Numbered from the stretch's first letter, positions 1-10,967 are shown. The stretch is DNA of 64,000 bases from Ancylobacter sp. Lp-2 (GCF_020523795.1 NZ_JAJALI010000002.1:59690-123689), one strand, 5' to 3'. Program-made: numbers and translations. Notes: generated from the letters alone by a model not told the origin.

Positions 1-90
1 CGCACGGACTTGCCGCACGGACTTGCCGCACGGACTTGCCGCACGGACTTGCCGCACGGACTTGCCGCACGGACTTGCCGCACGGACTTG
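1..90. repeat. 13-bp tandem repeat array at the window edge
   Basis: Seven head-to-tail copies of the 13-mer cgcacggacttgc begin at 1, 14, 27, 40, 53, 66 and 79. The first six are identical and the last differs only in its final base. The array starts at base 1, so it probably continues to the left. Because 13 is not a multiple of 3, the array reads through all three frames, so translations across it are not genes. The copies are identical, which suggests recent expansion or active homogenisation by slippage. No function is evident. Confidence 0.95.
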
Positions 91-282
91 GATGCGCGGT
101 TCGGCCGGAGCGGCCATGTCGTGGGCGGGGGTGCCCACGCGGTGGCGCGAGGCGCGGGCAAGCGAACTCGGCATGAGCTGGCAGGTGGCCGTAACAGGCC
201 GACGTCACCCGCGCGGCGCGCGCAGGAGGGCGACGCGACCGACCGCCTGTCACGCAGGCCAAGCCGCCGTCACCTGCGGCCG

Positions 283-1902
<1,620 letters not shown>

Positions 1903-1964
1903 TCCGTGCCCGTCCCGCGAGCCACATGTCGCGGGGCGGCCCCCGAACCCAAGGATTGACGACG

Positions 1965-3086
1965 ATGACCCGCTCCCTCGAGCGCCGCACCCTTCTCAAG
2001 GGCGCCGGCATCGCCACCGCGACCGCCGCCGCGTCGGTAGCCGCCGCATCTCTTGCTTCCCCGGCGATCGCCCAGACCGCGCCGACCGTGCGCTGGCGCC
2101 TGACCACCAGCTACTCCAAGGCGCTGCCGACGCTGTTCGGCGCCAGTGAGCTGCTGGCCAAATATGTGAAGGAGGCCACCGACGGCGCCTTCCAGATCGA
2201 CGTCTTCGCCCCCGGCGAATTGGTGCCCGGTCTGCAGGCCTTCGACGCGGTGCAGAACGGCACGGTCGAGCTCGCCCAGACGGCGCTCTACTACTACATC
2301 GGCAAGGATCCGGCCTTCGCGCCGTTCACCACCATGCCGTTCGGGCTGAACGCCCGCATGCAGACCGCCTGGATGTATCATGGCGGCGGGCAGGAGCTGC
2401 AGGACAAGTTCCTCGCCAAATACGGCGTGGTCGGCTTCGTCGGCGGCAATACCGGCGCGCAGATGGGTGGCTGGTTCCGCAAGGAGATCAAGTCGGTCAC
2501 CGATGTCAGCGGGCTGAAGATGCGCCTGCCGGGCCTCGCCGGGCAGGTGATGGCCAAGCTCGGCCTGGTGCCGCAGAACATCGCCTCCGGCGACATCTAT
2601 GCCGCGCTGGAGAAGGGCACCATCGACGCCGCCGAGTTCGTCGGCCCGGTGGACGACGAGAAGCTCGGCTTCGTGCGGGTGGCGCCCTATTATTACTATC
2701 CCGGCTGGTGGGAAGGCGGACCGACCATCCACTTCATCGCCAACGACAAGGCGTGGGCGAAGCTGCCGGCGAACTACCAGGCGGTGTTCAAGGCGGCGAG
2801 CGCCTATGCCAATGCCGACATGCTGGCGAAATACGACGCCGGCAACCCGGCGGCGTTGCGCCGGCTGGTGGCGGCCGGGGCGCAGCTGCGCGCCTTCCCC
2901 ATTGAGGTGATGGACGCCGCCTACAAGATCAACACCGAGCTGATGGCGGAGATCTCCGGGAAGAACGAGGCGTTCAAGGAGATCTACGGCTCGATGATCG
3001 CCTTCCGCAACGAGGGATACCTCTGGTGGCAGGTCGGCGAATATCCCTATGACGGCTACATGATCCGCGCCCGCCAGCGCGGCTAG
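1965..3086 (+). CDS. TRAP transporter solute receptor, DctP/TakP type (copy 2)
   Basis: A 373-residue paralogue of the upstream receptor and colinear with it throughout (shared APTVRWRLT start, [20 protein letters not shown] and the [16 protein letters not shown] end). The signal is Tat-like (SLERRTLLKGAG, then Ala-rich, cleavage near AIAQ). The ATG at 1965 has an AAGGA sequence about 10 nt upstream and gives a better leader than the in-frame ATG at 1926. The tandem pair arose by gene duplication. Ligand-pocket differences, such as AEFVGPVDD here versus CEWVGPYDD in copy 1, suggest the two bind different substrates. Its stop codon lies inside the left arm of the downstream terminator. Confidence 0.93.
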   Translation: MTRSLERRTLLKGAGIATATAAASVAAASLASPAIAQTAPTVRWRLTTSYSKALPTLFGASELLAKYVKEATDGAFQIDVFAPGELVPGLQAFDAVQNGTVELAQTALYYYIGKDPAFAPFTTMPFGLNARMQTAWMYHGGGQELQDKFLAKYGVVGFVGGNTGAQMGGWFRKEIKSVTDVSGLKMRLPGLAGQVMAKLGLVPQNIASGDIYAALEKGTIDAAEFVGPVDDEKLGFVRVAPYYYYPGWWEGGPTIHFIANDKAWAKLPANYQAVFKAASAYANADMLAKYDAGNPAALRRLVAAGAQLRAFPIEVMDAAYKINTELMAEISGKNEAFKEIYGSMIAFRNEGYLWWQVGEYPYDGYMIRARQRG

Positions 3087-3130
3087 AGGACGTCCGGTGA
3101 ACTCCGGTTCACCGGACGTCCTCCAGGGTT
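3086..3130 (+). terminator. strong intrinsic terminator overlapping the stop codon
   Basis: A perfect 17-bp stem (3086-3102 with 3107-3123) closes on the tetraloop TCCG, a UNCG-type loop, and is followed by CAGGGTTTTG. The left arm begins with the last base of the TAG stop of the second TRAP receptor gene. It ends the tandem receptor operon. Confidence 0.9.
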
Positions 3131-3140
3131 TTGTTCGGGC

Positions 3141-3188
3141 GCGTTTTCTTCACGCGAACCGGACTCCACTTCGCTCGAAAAAGCTCTA
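3141..3188. repeat. probable dispersed Rhizobiales intergenic palindromic repeat
   Basis: The stretch reading TTTTCTTCACGCGAACCGG, then CCACTTCGCTCGAAAAAGC, matches from memory a short palindromic element found in many copies between genes in Hyphomicrobiales genomes. On the other strand it reads GAAGTGGAGTCCGGTTCGCG. It sits between the receptor terminator and the end of the EamA gene. Only one copy is in this window, so the assignment rests on recollection, not on repetition seen here. Confidence 0.45.
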
Positions 3189-3226
3189 GGCACGGCCTCT
3201 CGCGGGACACTCCCGAAAGCGGCGCC

Positions 3227-4150
3227 TCAGGCGGCGCCGCTTTCCACCTCGGCGGCGCCGGCCCGGCGCGGCGGATCGAGGCGCGGGCGGTCATTGTCGC
3301 GCACCGTGTAGATGCCGGCGGCGACGATCAGCGCCATGCCGGCCACCGAGACGAGATCCGGCACCATGCCGAACAGGGTGGCGCTGAGGAACACCGCGCA
3401 CACCACCGCGGCGTAGCGGAACGGCGCGATCACCGCCGGATCGGTGCCGCGGAAGGCGGCGATGGTCAGACCGTTGCCGAGGATCAGCGTGCAGCTGCCG
3501 CCGAGAATCAGAAGCAGCGTGTGCAGGTCGAGCGGCTTCCATTCCTCGAAGCCGGCACCGGCAAAGCCGAGCGCCATGCCGCACAGCGCGGTGCCGAAGG
3601 TGACGACGAGGCTCGGCACGTGGCGCCCGATGCGCCCGGTGACGAAGTCGCGCAGCGTCATCAGCATCGCGGTGATCACCGGCAGCACCGCGACCGGCGC
3701 GAAGCTGGAGGCGCCCGGCTTGATGATCAGCCCGACGCCGACCAGCCCGACCGCCACGGCGATCCAGCGCTGCCAGCCGAACTTGGAGCCGAGCAGCATC
3801 ACCGCCGCCGCCACGGTGAGCAGCGGCGCGATCTGCACGATGGCGGCGGCATCGGCGATCGACATGACGGCGAGGGCGGTCATGAAGATGTAGGTGCCGG
3901 TCGCCTCGGCCCAGGAGCGCACCATGGTGCGCCCGTCCACCACGTGGCGCAGCTGGCGCAGCTCGCCCCGCCACGCCATCAGCGTGATCAGCATCAGCGC
4001 CGCGATGAGCCCGCGCAGCGCCATCATCTGCGAGGGTGGCAGGCCCTGGCCGGTCAGCACCAGCTTGGAGAAGGCGTCGTTGCCGGAGAAGAAGGCGGAG
4101 CCGCCGATCATCAGGAGGATGCCGCGACGGTTGGTCTTGTGATCGTGCAT
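3227..4150 (-). CDS. EamA/DMT family transporter
   Basis: A 307-residue inner-membrane protein of the drug/metabolite transporter superfamily. It has about ten hydrophobic segments arranged as two EamA halves: the first opens with GILLMIGGSAFFSGNDAFSKL and the second covers roughly residues 160-285. Such proteins export amino acids, nucleosides or other small metabolites, and the substrate cannot be read from sequence. The ATG at 4150 lacks a good Shine-Dalgarno. The next in-frame Met (ILLMIGG) would cut into the first membrane span, so 4150 is kept. It is transcribed in the same direction as the MFS gene upstream but 81 bases from it, so co-transcription is uncertain. Confidence 0.85.
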   Translation of the reverse strand: MHDHKTNRRGILLMIGGSAFFSGNDAFSKLVLTGQGLPPSQMMALRGLIAALMLITLMAWRGELRQLRHVVDGRTMVRSWAEATGTYIFMTALAVMSIADAAAIVQIAPLLTVAAAVMLLGSKFGWQRWIAVAVGLVGVGLIIKPGASSFAPVAVLPVITAMLMTLRDFVTGRIGRHVPSLVVTFGTALCGMALGFAGAGFEEWKPLDLHTLLLILGGSCTLILGNGLTIAAFRGTDPAVIAPFRYAAVVCAVFLSATLFGMVPDLVSVAGMALIVAAGIYTVRDNDRPRLDPPRRAGAAEVESGAA

Positions 4151-4231
4151 GGGACGGGCGGGGAGCGAGGGACGCGGACGGAGGGAGGCGGACGGGGATA
4201 GACTAGCGGGGAGGTGGCAACAAAGCGTTGC

Positions 4232-5473
4232 TCAGCGCTCCTCGCAGGCGACTTCGGCGAGGGTAACGTCGGATGTGGCGGCGCCATGGCCGGCGCCGGC
4301 CGGCGCTGCGCCCATATGGGCGACCGGCTCGCCGCGCCGCTCCAGATCGCGCGAATAGACGCACAGGCCGAGCGCGCCGAGCGCCAGCGCCGCCCCGACC
4401 CAGGGTAGCGACGCATAGTCGACGCCGAAGGTAAGCGCCGCGCCGCCGATCCAGGCGCCGGCGGCGTTGCCGAGGTTGAAGGCGCCCTGGTTCAGCGTCG
4501 AGGCGAGGTTGGGCGCGCCGACGGCGGCGTCGACCACCCGCACCTGGATCGGCGCCACCACGGCGAAGACCAGGATGCCCCAGATGAACACGTTGACCAC
4601 CGCCGGCAGTTCGTGGCCGATGGTGAACACCAGCGCCACCAGCACGAGGGCGAGGCCGACGAAGATGCCCATCAGCGAGGGCATAAGCTTCCAGTCGGCG
4701 AGCTTGCCGCCGAGGATGTTGCCGATGGTGATGCCGACGCCGAACAGCAGCAGCACCACGGTGACGGCGTTCGGGGTGAGGCCGGTCACCTCGCGCAGCA
4801 GCGGCGCGATATAGGTGAAGACGGTGAACAGGCTGGCCGAGGCCAGCACGCTCATCATCATGGCGAGCAGTACCTGCGGGCGCTTCAGCACCCGGAACTC
4901 GCGCAGGATGTTGCCGCTGCTGTGCGGGATCGCCGAGGGCACCCAGACGGCGATGGCGGCGACCGCCGCGAGGCCGATGATCACCACCGCCCAGAAGGTG
5001 GAGCGCCAGCCGGCGAACTGGCCGAGCGCGGTGCCGAGCGGCACGCCGAGCACATTGGCCAGCGTCAGGCCGGCGAACATCAGCGCGATGGCACTGGCCC
5101 GCTGGTTCTGCGGCACAAGGCTGGCGGCCACCACCGCGCCGATGCCGAAGAAGGCGCCGTGGCAGAAGGCGGTGACGACGCGCGCCGCCATCAGCATCCA
5201 GTAGTCCGGCGCGACGGCGCACAGGAAGTTGCCGACGACGAACATGCTGGCGAGGCCGACCAGCGTCGCCTTGCGCGGCAGCGAATTGGTGATGATGGCG
5301 ACGATCGGCGCGCCGATCACCACGCCCATGGCGTAGCCGGTGACCAGCAGGCCGGCGGCCGGGATGGTCACGCCGAGATCGGCCGCCACCTCGGGCAGTA
5401 GCCCCATGATGACGAATTCGGTGGTGCCGATCCCGAAGGAGGCCATGGCCAAGGCCAACAGCGGCAGCTGCAT
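4232..5473 (-). CDS. MFS efflux transporter, AraJ/YdhP-like (DHA1)
   Basis: A 413-residue major facilitator with twelve predicted membrane helices. It opens with LALAMASFGIGTTEFVIMGLLPEVA, a signature of the AraJ/YdhP branch of drug:H+ antiporters. The loop 2-3 motif appears as ITNSLPRKATL. It probably exports sugars or small toxic compounds at the inner membrane. I chose the start at MQLPLLALAM (5473) because the 22 residues upstream are Arg/Ala-rich and not membrane-like. The open frame continues to 5539. It lies 163 bases downstream of moaA on the same strand. Confidence 0.88.
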   Translation of the reverse strand: MQLPLLALAMASFGIGTTEFVIMGLLPEVAADLGVTIPAAGLLVTGYAMGVVIGAPIVAIITNSLPRKATLVGLASMFVVGNFLCAVAPDYWMLMAARVVTAFCHGAFFGIGAVVAASLVPQNQRASAIALMFAGLTLANVLGVPLGTALGQFAGWRSTFWAVVIIGLAAVAAIAVWVPSAIPHSSGNILREFRVLKRPQVLLAMMMSVLASASLFTVFTYIAPLLREVTGLTPNAVTVVLLLFGVGITIGNILGGKLADWKLMPSLMGIFVGLALVLVALVFTIGHELPAVVNVFIWGILVFAVVAPIQVRVVDAAVGAPNLASTLNQGAFNLGNAAGAWIGGAALTFGVDYASLPWVGAALALGALGLCVYSRDLERRGEPVAHMGAAPAGAGHGAATSDVTLAEVACEER

Positions 5474-5636
5474 GGGTGACTCGCGCGGTGCTATGAGGTG
5501 ATTCCGTGCCGCTTCCCTAGCAGTCCGGACCGCTCCCAAAAATGCACAAGCTGTTGCAATGCAGCAAGATCAACTCACGCGCGGCAGCCATGCGGCTTTC
5601 GCGCGGGCGGTTAATCGAAGGTGAATCGGGCTGGAA

Positions 5637-6677
5637 TCAGCCGCCGGTCACGCTCATGTGACGGCGCAGCGCCGGCGCCTGGCCGGGGCGGTCGATGACG
5701 AAATCGTGCCCCTTCGGCTTGCGGAAGATAGCGTCGTCGAGCGCGGCGTGCAGCTTCTCGTCGCTCTCCGAGGAACGCAGCGGCGCGCGCAGGTCGGCGG
5801 CGTCCTCCTGGCCGAGGCACATATAGAGCGTGCCGGTGCAGGTGACGCGCACGCGATTGCAGCCCTCGCAGAAATTATGCGTCAGCGGGGTGATGAAGCC
5901 GAGGCGCCCGCCGGTCTCGGCGATCGAGACATAGCGCGCCGGGCCTCCGGTGCGGTAGGCGATGTCGCTCAGCGTCCAGCGCTGCTCCAGCTGTGCCCGC
6001 ACGGCGGAGAGCGGCAGATACTGGTCGAGCCGCTCGGCGCCGGTATCGCCCAGCGGCATCACCTCGATGAGAGAGACGTCTATGCCGCGGCCATGCGCCC
6101 ATTCGATGAGCGCGGGGATCTCGTCCTCGTTCTCGCCGCGCAGGGCCACCGCGTTGAGCTTCACCTTGATGCCGGCCTGCTGCGCGGCGTCGATGCCGGC
6201 GAGCACCTTGTTGAGGTCGCCCCACCGGGTCAGCGCCCGGAAGCGCTGCGGATCGAGCGTATCCAGCGAGACGTTGATGCGCTTCACCCCGCAATCGGCG
6301 AGTTCACCGGCGAAGCGGGCGAGCTGCGAGCCGTTGGTGGTGAGGGTGAGTTCTTCCAGCGCGCCGGATTCGAGGTGGCGGGACAGCGAGCGGAACAGCG
6401 TCATCACGTCCCGGCGCACCAGCGGCTCGCCGCCGGTGAGGCGCAGCTTCCTCACGCCCCGGACGACGAAGGCGGAGCACAGACGGTCCAGCTCCTCCAG
6501 CGTCAGCAGCTCCGGCTTCGGCAGGAAGGTCATGTGCTCGGCCATGCAGTAGACGCAGCGGAAGTCGCAGCGGTCGGTGACCGAGACGCGCAAATAGGTG
6601 ACGGCCCGGCCGAACGTATCCACCAGCGGTGCCCGCGGGGTGTCCCATAGGGCACTGTCGATGTGCTTTTCGCTCAT
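5637..6677 (-). CDS. moaA: GTP 3',8-cyclase (molybdenum cofactor biosynthesis protein A)
   Basis: A 346-residue radical-SAM enzyme that, with MoaC, converts GTP to cyclic pyranopterin monophosphate in molybdopterin synthesis. The SAM-binding cluster motif CDFRCVYC (Cys37, Cys41, Cys44) is near the N-terminus. The second 4Fe-4S site ([13 protein letters not shown]) is near residues 268-285. The protein ends with the conserved Gly-Gly. The start at [10 protein letters not shown] (6677) fits family length; the open frame runs further to 6770 with unlike sequence. No other moa genes are adjacent. The 241 bases between moaA and the divergent DUF971 gene must hold both promoters; I see no riboswitch fold that I can defend. 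Confidence 0.95.
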   Translation of the reverse strand: MSEKHIDSALWDTPRAPLVDTFGRAVTYLRVSVTDRCDFRCVYCMAEHMTFLPKPELLTLEELDRLCSAFVVRGVRKLRLTGGEPLVRRDVMTLFRSLSRHLESGALEELTLTTNGSQLARFAGELADCGVKRINVSLDTLDPQRFRALTRWGDLNKVLAGIDAAQQAGIKVKLNAVALRGENEDEIPALIEWAHGRGIDVSLIEVMPLGDTGAERLDQYLPLSAVRAQLEQRWTLSDIAYRTGGPARYVSIAETGGRLGFITPLTHNFCEGCNRVRVTCTGTLYMCLGQEDAADLRAPLRSSESDEKLHAALDDAIFRKPKGHDFVIDRPGQAPALRRHMSVTGG

Positions 6678-6918
6678 CTGGACCAAGGCGTCTGCTCCGC
6701 ATGCTACCGAACACCGCCCCGTCGGGGCCGGCTCACTACGATATCTAGGGATTCCATGCTGCCATGCCAAGGCGCAGGCTTCTATCGCTTGATCGCTGAT
6801 ATCACTCGATTTTGCTGCATCGCACGTTCAGCATCGCCGCAAGGGGCGGAACCGCGGCGGGGTTGGCGGCGCCCGCGCGCTCGCTTATGTCAGGACCGAG
6901 CAACAGAGGAAGCCGACC

Positions 6919-7305
6919 GTGACCGACGCCTCACCCTGGCCCACCGAACTGAAGGTCCACAAGGACCACCGCACCCTGACCGTCACCTTCGAGGATGGCG
7001 CCAGTTTCGCGCTGCCGGCGGAATATCTGCGGGTGGAGAGCCCGTCCGCCGAGGTGCAGGGCCATTCGCCGGCCGACCGCAAGCTGGTCGACGGCAAGCG
7101 CGAGGTGCGCATCCAGGAGTTGCTGCCGGTCGGCCACTACGCCGTGCGCATCCTCTTCGACGACGGCCATTCGACCGGCATCTACAGCTGGGAGACGCTG
7201 GCGACGCTCGGCCGCGAGCAGGATGAGCGCTGGACGAGCTATCTCCAGCAGCTGGCGGCCAAGAACCTGTCGCGCGACGCGCCGGGCACGCTGCGCCGGC
7301 ACTGA
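6919..7305 (+). CDS. DUF971 family protein
   Basis: A 128-residue cytoplasmic protein of the DUF971 family (gamma-butyrobetaine-hydroxylase-like N-terminal domain). Visible landmarks are WPTELKV, the paired strands FEDG..F.LPAEYLR and the SWETL segment near residue 92. Related domains occur beside Fe-S cluster handling proteins such as ApbC/Mrp, but the function is not settled. The start is GTG at 6919 with AGAGGA 9 nt upstream. It is divergent from moaA. Confidence 0.88.
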   Translation: MTDASPWPTELKVHKDHRTLTVTFEDGASFALPAEYLRVESPSAEVQGHSPADRKLVDGKREVRIQELLPVGHYAVRILFDDGHSTGIYSWETLATLGREQDERWTSYLQQLAAKNLSRDAPGTLRRH

Positions 7306-7369
7306 CGGCCGGCGTGGTCTGCGGCGAGGCCGGTTCATCGAACCGGCCCGCGATGTCAGGTCGGCCTTG

Positions 7370-7978
7370 TCAGTTCAGCACCACCACGCGGGTGCCGACA
7401 TTGACGCGCTCATAGAGATCGGTCACGTCGTCATTGGTCATGCGGAAGCAGCCCGACGACACCGCCTGGCCGATGGTCTCCGGCTCGTTGGAGCCGTGGA
7501 TGCGGTACAGCGAGGAGCCGAGATACATGGCGCGGGCGCCGAGCGGGTTGTCGATGCCGCCGGGCATGTAGCTGGGCAGGCCGGGCCGGCGCTTGCGCAT
7601 CTGCGGCGGCGGCGTCCAGCCGGGCCATTCGGCCTTGCGGGTAATGGTCTTGTTGCCGCCCCAGCGGAATCCGTCGCGGCCGACGCCGATACCGTATTTC
7701 AGCGCCGTGCCGTTGGGCTGCACCAGATAGAGCCGGCGCTCGGCGGTGTTGATGATGATCGTGCCCGAGGAATAGGGGCCGGCATAGGAAACCGTCTGCC
7801 GGGGAATCGACGAGGCGCCGCGATAGCCGGACTTGGGGCCGACGCCGAAATCGAACGGCTTGGGGAAAATGCCGAGGAGCGGATTGTCCAAGGCCATGGC
7901 CGGCGCCGCCGCCAGCATCGCCGAGCCGGCCAGGACGGCCGCGGCGGCAAGTGTCTTCAGTCCCATCATCTGCCCCAT
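7370..7978 (-). CDS. L,D-transpeptidase (YkuD domain)
   Basis: A 202-residue exported enzyme that makes 3-3 crosslinks in peptidoglycan or anchors outer-membrane proteins to it. A signal peptide occupies about residues 1-27 (MGLKTLAAAAVLAGSAMLAAAPAMA). The YkuD catalytic motif is complete: His161 in RIHGSNEP and Cys177 in SSGCFRM. The start at 7978 has a TGGAG ribosome-binding site. A 9-bp inverted repeat lies 16 bases upstream. Its stop is about 65 bases from the convergent DUF971 gene. Confidence 0.93.
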   Translation of the reverse strand: MGQMMGLKTLAAAAVLAGSAMLAAAPAMALDNPLLGIFPKPFDFGVGPKSGYRGASSIPRQTVSYAGPYSSGTIIINTAERRLYLVQPNGTALKYGIGVGRDGFRWGGNKTITRKAEWPGWTPPPQMRKRRPGLPSYMPGGIDNPLGARAMYLGSSLYRIHGSNEPETIGQAVSSGCFRMTNDDVTDLYERVNVGTRVVVLN

Positions 7979-7994
7979 GCAACACTCCACCCAA

Positions 7995-8013
7995 GCGGAC
8001 GCCTGGCGTCCGC
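7995..8013. promoter_or_regulatory. palindrome upstream of the L,D-transpeptidase gene
   Basis: GCGGACGCC and GGCGTCCGC form a perfect 9-bp inverted repeat around a single central T, ending 16 bases before the start codon. It could be an operator, or a hairpin in the 5' untranslated region. No known consensus is matched. Confidence 0.4.
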
Positions 8014-8156
8014 CGTCCCGATCTCGCCGCACGTCTGGCGCGGTGCCACCGGAACATCGGCATGATTATGCCGGCCAATCACAAACGACAGGTTGACGCC
8101 CGCATGGTGCGCACGCGAGCGCCGGCTGTGGATGCCCCGGGCGGGGCGCCGGACCG

Positions 8157-8729
8157 TCAGATGGTGAAGCCGCGCTTCTTCATCTCGGCGCGAACCCGGG
8201 TCTCGACTTCCTGGCCGAATTTGGCGCTCCAGGTCTGGATGCCCTTCAGGCCCTCGTCCAGCAGCTCCTGGCGCTGCGCCACCAGCTTGCGGCCGGTGGG
8301 CGAGCGGTAGAAGGCCAGCAGCTCGCCGAGTTCGGCCTCGGTGAACTGCGCCGCATAGGTGCGGGCGAGGATGGCGGTGATTTCCGCCTTGCGGGCCTCG
8401 TATTCCGGCACCAGCGACTTCGCCACGTCGCGCAGGTCACGGATCAGGTCCGGATTGGCCTGCACGAAGCTGCCGGCGGTCTGCTCGACGATGGTGGGGA
8501 TGATGGAATCGAAGCTCGACGCCTCGCCATTGGCGACCAGGAGCTCATTGGCGAGCTTCATGCGCTCGGGAGACGGCTGCGCGGCGGCGGCCGGGGCGGC
8601 GGACTGGGCGAGCGCCGGAGCGACGGCCAGCGGGCCGAAGGTCAGCATCGCCGCGATGGCCAGCGCGCGCGAGGCGCCGAGGCCGGTCGCTTTGCCACCG
8701 GCCGCGCGCCCAGAAAACGGAACGTTCAT
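8157..8729 (-). CDS. DUF2059 domain exported protein
   Basis: A 190-residue secreted protein with a signal peptide (ALAIAAMLTFGPLAVAPALAQ) and a DUF2059 domain. The landmark FYRSPTGRKLVAQRQEL is near the middle of the mature protein. Function is unknown; family members are periplasmic and helical. The ATG at 8729 has GGGAG at 6-nt spacing. An alternative ATG at 8750 overlaps the rpiA stop as ATGA and would allow translational coupling, adding seven residues. It is probably co-transcribed with rpiA. Confidence 0.85.
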   Translation of the reverse strand: MNVPFSGRAAGGKATGLGASRALAIAAMLTFGPLAVAPALAQSAAPAAAAQPSPERMKLANELLVANGEASSFDSIIPTIVEQTAGSFVQANPDLIRDLRDVAKSLVPEYEARKAEITAILARTYAAQFTEAELGELLAFYRSPTGRKLVAQRQELLDEGLKGIQTWSAKFGQEVETRVRAEMKKRGFTI

Positions 8730-8746
8730 TCGTAACTCCCTGACGT

Positions 8747-9454
8747 TCATGCTTCGGCGCGGGTGATGGTGGTTGCGCCGGCGGGATCCGCGAGAATGAC
8801 GCGGCTCGCCATGTTTATGAAAAGACCGTGCTCGACGACGCCCGGCACGCCCGACAACTGCTCCGCCAGCGCGGCCGGATCCGGGATTGCGCCATAGGCG
8901 GCATCGAGGATCAGATTGCCCTGATCGGTGACGAAAACATGACCGTCGGCACGCCGCCGCAGTGTGAGCACACCCTGGCAGCCGGCCGCCTTGGCGGCGC
9001 TGGCGATGCCACGGCGGATGGCGGCGAGGCCGAAATCCACCACCTCGATCGGCAGCGGGAAGGCGCCGAGGATCGCCACCTTCTTGGAGGCGTCGGCGAT
9101 GACGATCATCTCCCGCGAGGCGGCCGCGACGATCTTCTCGCGCAGCAGCGCGCCGCCGCCGCCTTTCACCAGCGCAAGGCCGGGGCCGATCTCGTCGGCG
9201 CCGTCGATGGTGATGTCGAGCGCGGGGTGTTCGTCCAGCGTGCCGAGCGGCACGCCGAGCTTTTCGGCGAGGGCGCGGGTCTGCTCGGAGGTGGGGACGC
9301 CGACCACTTCGAGCCCCTGCGCCACCCGCTCGGCGAGCAGCTCGACGAAGTGCTTGGCGGTGGAGCCGGTGCCGAGGCCGAGCTTCATGCCGCCACGCAC
9401 GGATTCCAGCGCCACGGCGGCGGCCTGACGCTTCAGGGTTTCGACATCGGACAC
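8747..9454 (-). CDS. rpiA: ribose-5-phosphate isomerase A
   Basis: A 235-residue cytoplasmic enzyme that interconverts ribose 5-phosphate and ribulose 5-phosphate in the pentose phosphate pathway. The family motifs are present in order: LGLGTGSTA (phosphate binding), DGADEI, and [11 protein letters not shown] with the catalytic acid/base. I start it at GTG 9454 ([11 protein letters not shown]), which has GGGAG at suitable spacing and gives family length. The open frame runs to 9511 without homology-like sequence. It overlaps or abuts the DUF2059 gene downstream. Confidence 0.95.
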   Translation of the reverse strand: MSDVETLKRQAAAVALESVRGGMKLGLGTGSTAKHFVELLAERVAQGLEVVGVPTSEQTRALAEKLGVPLGTLDEHPALDITIDGADEIGPGLALVKGGGGALLREKIVAAASREMIVIADASKKVAILGAFPLPIEVVDFGLAAIRRGIASAAKAAGCQGVLTLRRRADGHVFVTDQGNLILDAAYGAIPDPAALAEQLSGVPGVVEHGLFINMASRVILADPAGATTITRAEA

Positions 9455-9545
9455 GAGAGCGCTCCCGGAGAACTGGACACGCTGCCTAACCCCGAAACGC
9501 TGCTCGGACAAGCCCGGGCGCCGGATTTCGCCGACGTCGCGGCGG

Positions 9546-10061
9546 TCAATGGGCCGGCGCTGTGCACACCACCGAGGCTTCCACGCCTCCGCCTTCCTTC
9601 GGCATGTCGCGCACGTAGCAGACGCTCATCGCGCCGGTCTTCACATTGACGCGGAACACGCCGGTCTCGCCGGAATAGCGGGTGGACACCATATCGTAGG
9701 TGCCGGGCTCTCCGGGGCCGGCGCTGGCATCGCGCGGGAAGCAGCGGGTAACGCCGACGACGCTGCCTTCCGGCCGCTCGAACTGACAGGCCGATACCTC
9801 GCCGGTGTGGGTGTTCACCGAATAGAGCCGGTTGGCCTGCACCGAGGGCGGGGAGCCGAAGACGTAGCCCGCGCCATCGGCCGGCGAGGGCGGTGCCGAG
9901 GAGGTGCCGGCCGGGGAGACCGCCGAGGGCGCGGTCGCGCCCTGCGCGAGGGCTACTCCGCCCGTCGCCAACGCCAGCGGCAGGCCGAGCGTGGCGGCCA
10001 GCGCGATATGCCGCACGTGGTGAGCCCGGCGCATGAGGGCGGAAAACCGCAAGCACGTCAT
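9546..10061 (-). CDS. exported protein of unknown function
   Basis: A 171-residue secreted protein. The signal ([23 protein letters not shown]) is followed by a Ser/Pro/Ala-rich linker and a compact domain of about 100 residues ([15 protein letters not shown]..., [16 protein letters not shown]). These two similar strands each carry a T/K-G-x-x-S-x-C pattern, and a fourth Cys near the end suggests disulfides. The start at 10061 has GGGAGA upstream; the longer frame to 10187 lacks a site. I do not recognise a named family. Confidence 0.7.
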   Translation of the reverse strand: MTCLRFSALMRRAHHVRHIALAATLGLPLALATGGVALAQGATAPSAVSPAGTSSAPPSPADGAGYVFGSPPSVQANRLYSVNTHTGEVSACQFERPEGSVVGVTRCFPRDASAGPGEPGTYDMVSTRYSGETGVFRVNVKTGAMSVCYVRDMPKEGGGVEASVVCTAPAH

Positions 10062-10200
10062 ATGTCTTCTCCCGAATCCGTCGCCCGCCCGGCATTCCGC
10101 CATGCGACGCGCACCCGGTGCAAGCTGGACAGGGAAAGCGGCGGGATTGTAGGCAGAATTCATCCGGTTCCGCGTTCTCCGCAACATTCAGGTATCCGCC

Positions 10201-10887
10201 ATGTCCCCTGTTGCCCGCCCGTCCGTCATCGCCTTCGACCTCGACGGCACCCTCGTCGACACCGCGCCGGACCTTCTGAACACGCTCGACGTCATCCTGC
10301 GCGAGGCCGGCGTGGAGCCGCTGTCGCATGACGACACGCGCAAGATGATCGGCGCCGGGGCCAAGGCGCTGGTGCAGCGCGGCCTCGACGCCGCCGGCCT
10401 CGTGCTGCCGCAGGAGCGGGTGGAGGAGCTCTATCTCAGCTTCCTCGACCATTATGCCGAGCACATCGCCGACGAATCGCGCCCCTTCCCCGGCCTGCTC
10501 GACGCGCTCGACCAGCTGGCGGAGCAGGGGCATGTGCTCGCCGTGTGCACCAACAAGCTGGAATGGCTGTCGCGTCGGCTGCTGGAGCGGCTGGAGATGG
10601 CCGACCGCTTCGCGGTGATCGCCGGCTCCGACACCTTCGCCGTCCACAAGCCGGATGCCGGGCATCTGATCGGCACCATCGAGGCGGCCGGCGGCGACCG
10701 GGCGCTGGCGATCATGGTCGGCGACAGCCTCACCGACGTGACGACGGCCAAGAATGCCCGCGTGCCCTCCATCGTGGTGCCGTTCGGCTATACCGAGACG
10801 CCGGCCGCCGAGCTGGGCGGCGACGTGCTGATCGAGCATTTCGACCTGCTGCCGGCGACGGTGGCACGGCTGCTGGCGCGGGGCTGA
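10201..10887 (+). CDS. gph: phosphoglycolate phosphatase, HAD family
   Basis: A 228-residue HAD hydrolase. The nucleophile motif is FDLDGTLVDT (Asp13, Asp15), followed by the helical cap, the second motif VCTNK, a Lys near residue 150 (VHKPDA) and the acidic motif MVGDSLTDV. It dephosphorylates 2-phosphoglycolate, a by-product of DNA 3'-end repair and of Rubisco oxygenation where Rubisco exists. Length and cap fit Gph. A broader HAD sugar-phosphate role cannot be excluded. It stands alone, upstream of tRNA-Val. Confidence 0.88.
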   Translation: MSPVARPSVIAFDLDGTLVDTAPDLLNTLDVILREAGVEPLSHDDTRKMIGAGAKALVQRGLDAAGLVLPQERVEELYLSFLDHYAEHIADESRPFPGLLDALDQLAEQGHVLAVCTNKLEWLSRRLLERLEMADRFAVIAGSDTFAVHKPDAGHLIGTIEAAGGDRALAIMVGDSLTDVTTAKNARVPSIVVPFGYTETPAAELGGDVLIEHFDLLPATVARLLARG

Positions 10888-10967
10888 ACTGGGGCGGGGA
10901 GCGGGCCGCGCCGGGGTGCGAGACGCCGGCGCGGCGCATCTGAGCCGTGGATGGTGGCGATGCCCGC

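Noticed and set aside
6678..6918. Molybdenum-cofactor riboswitch upstream of moaA
   Set aside because: I could not build the conserved aptamer in the 241-base region. The known class is mainly in other lineages.
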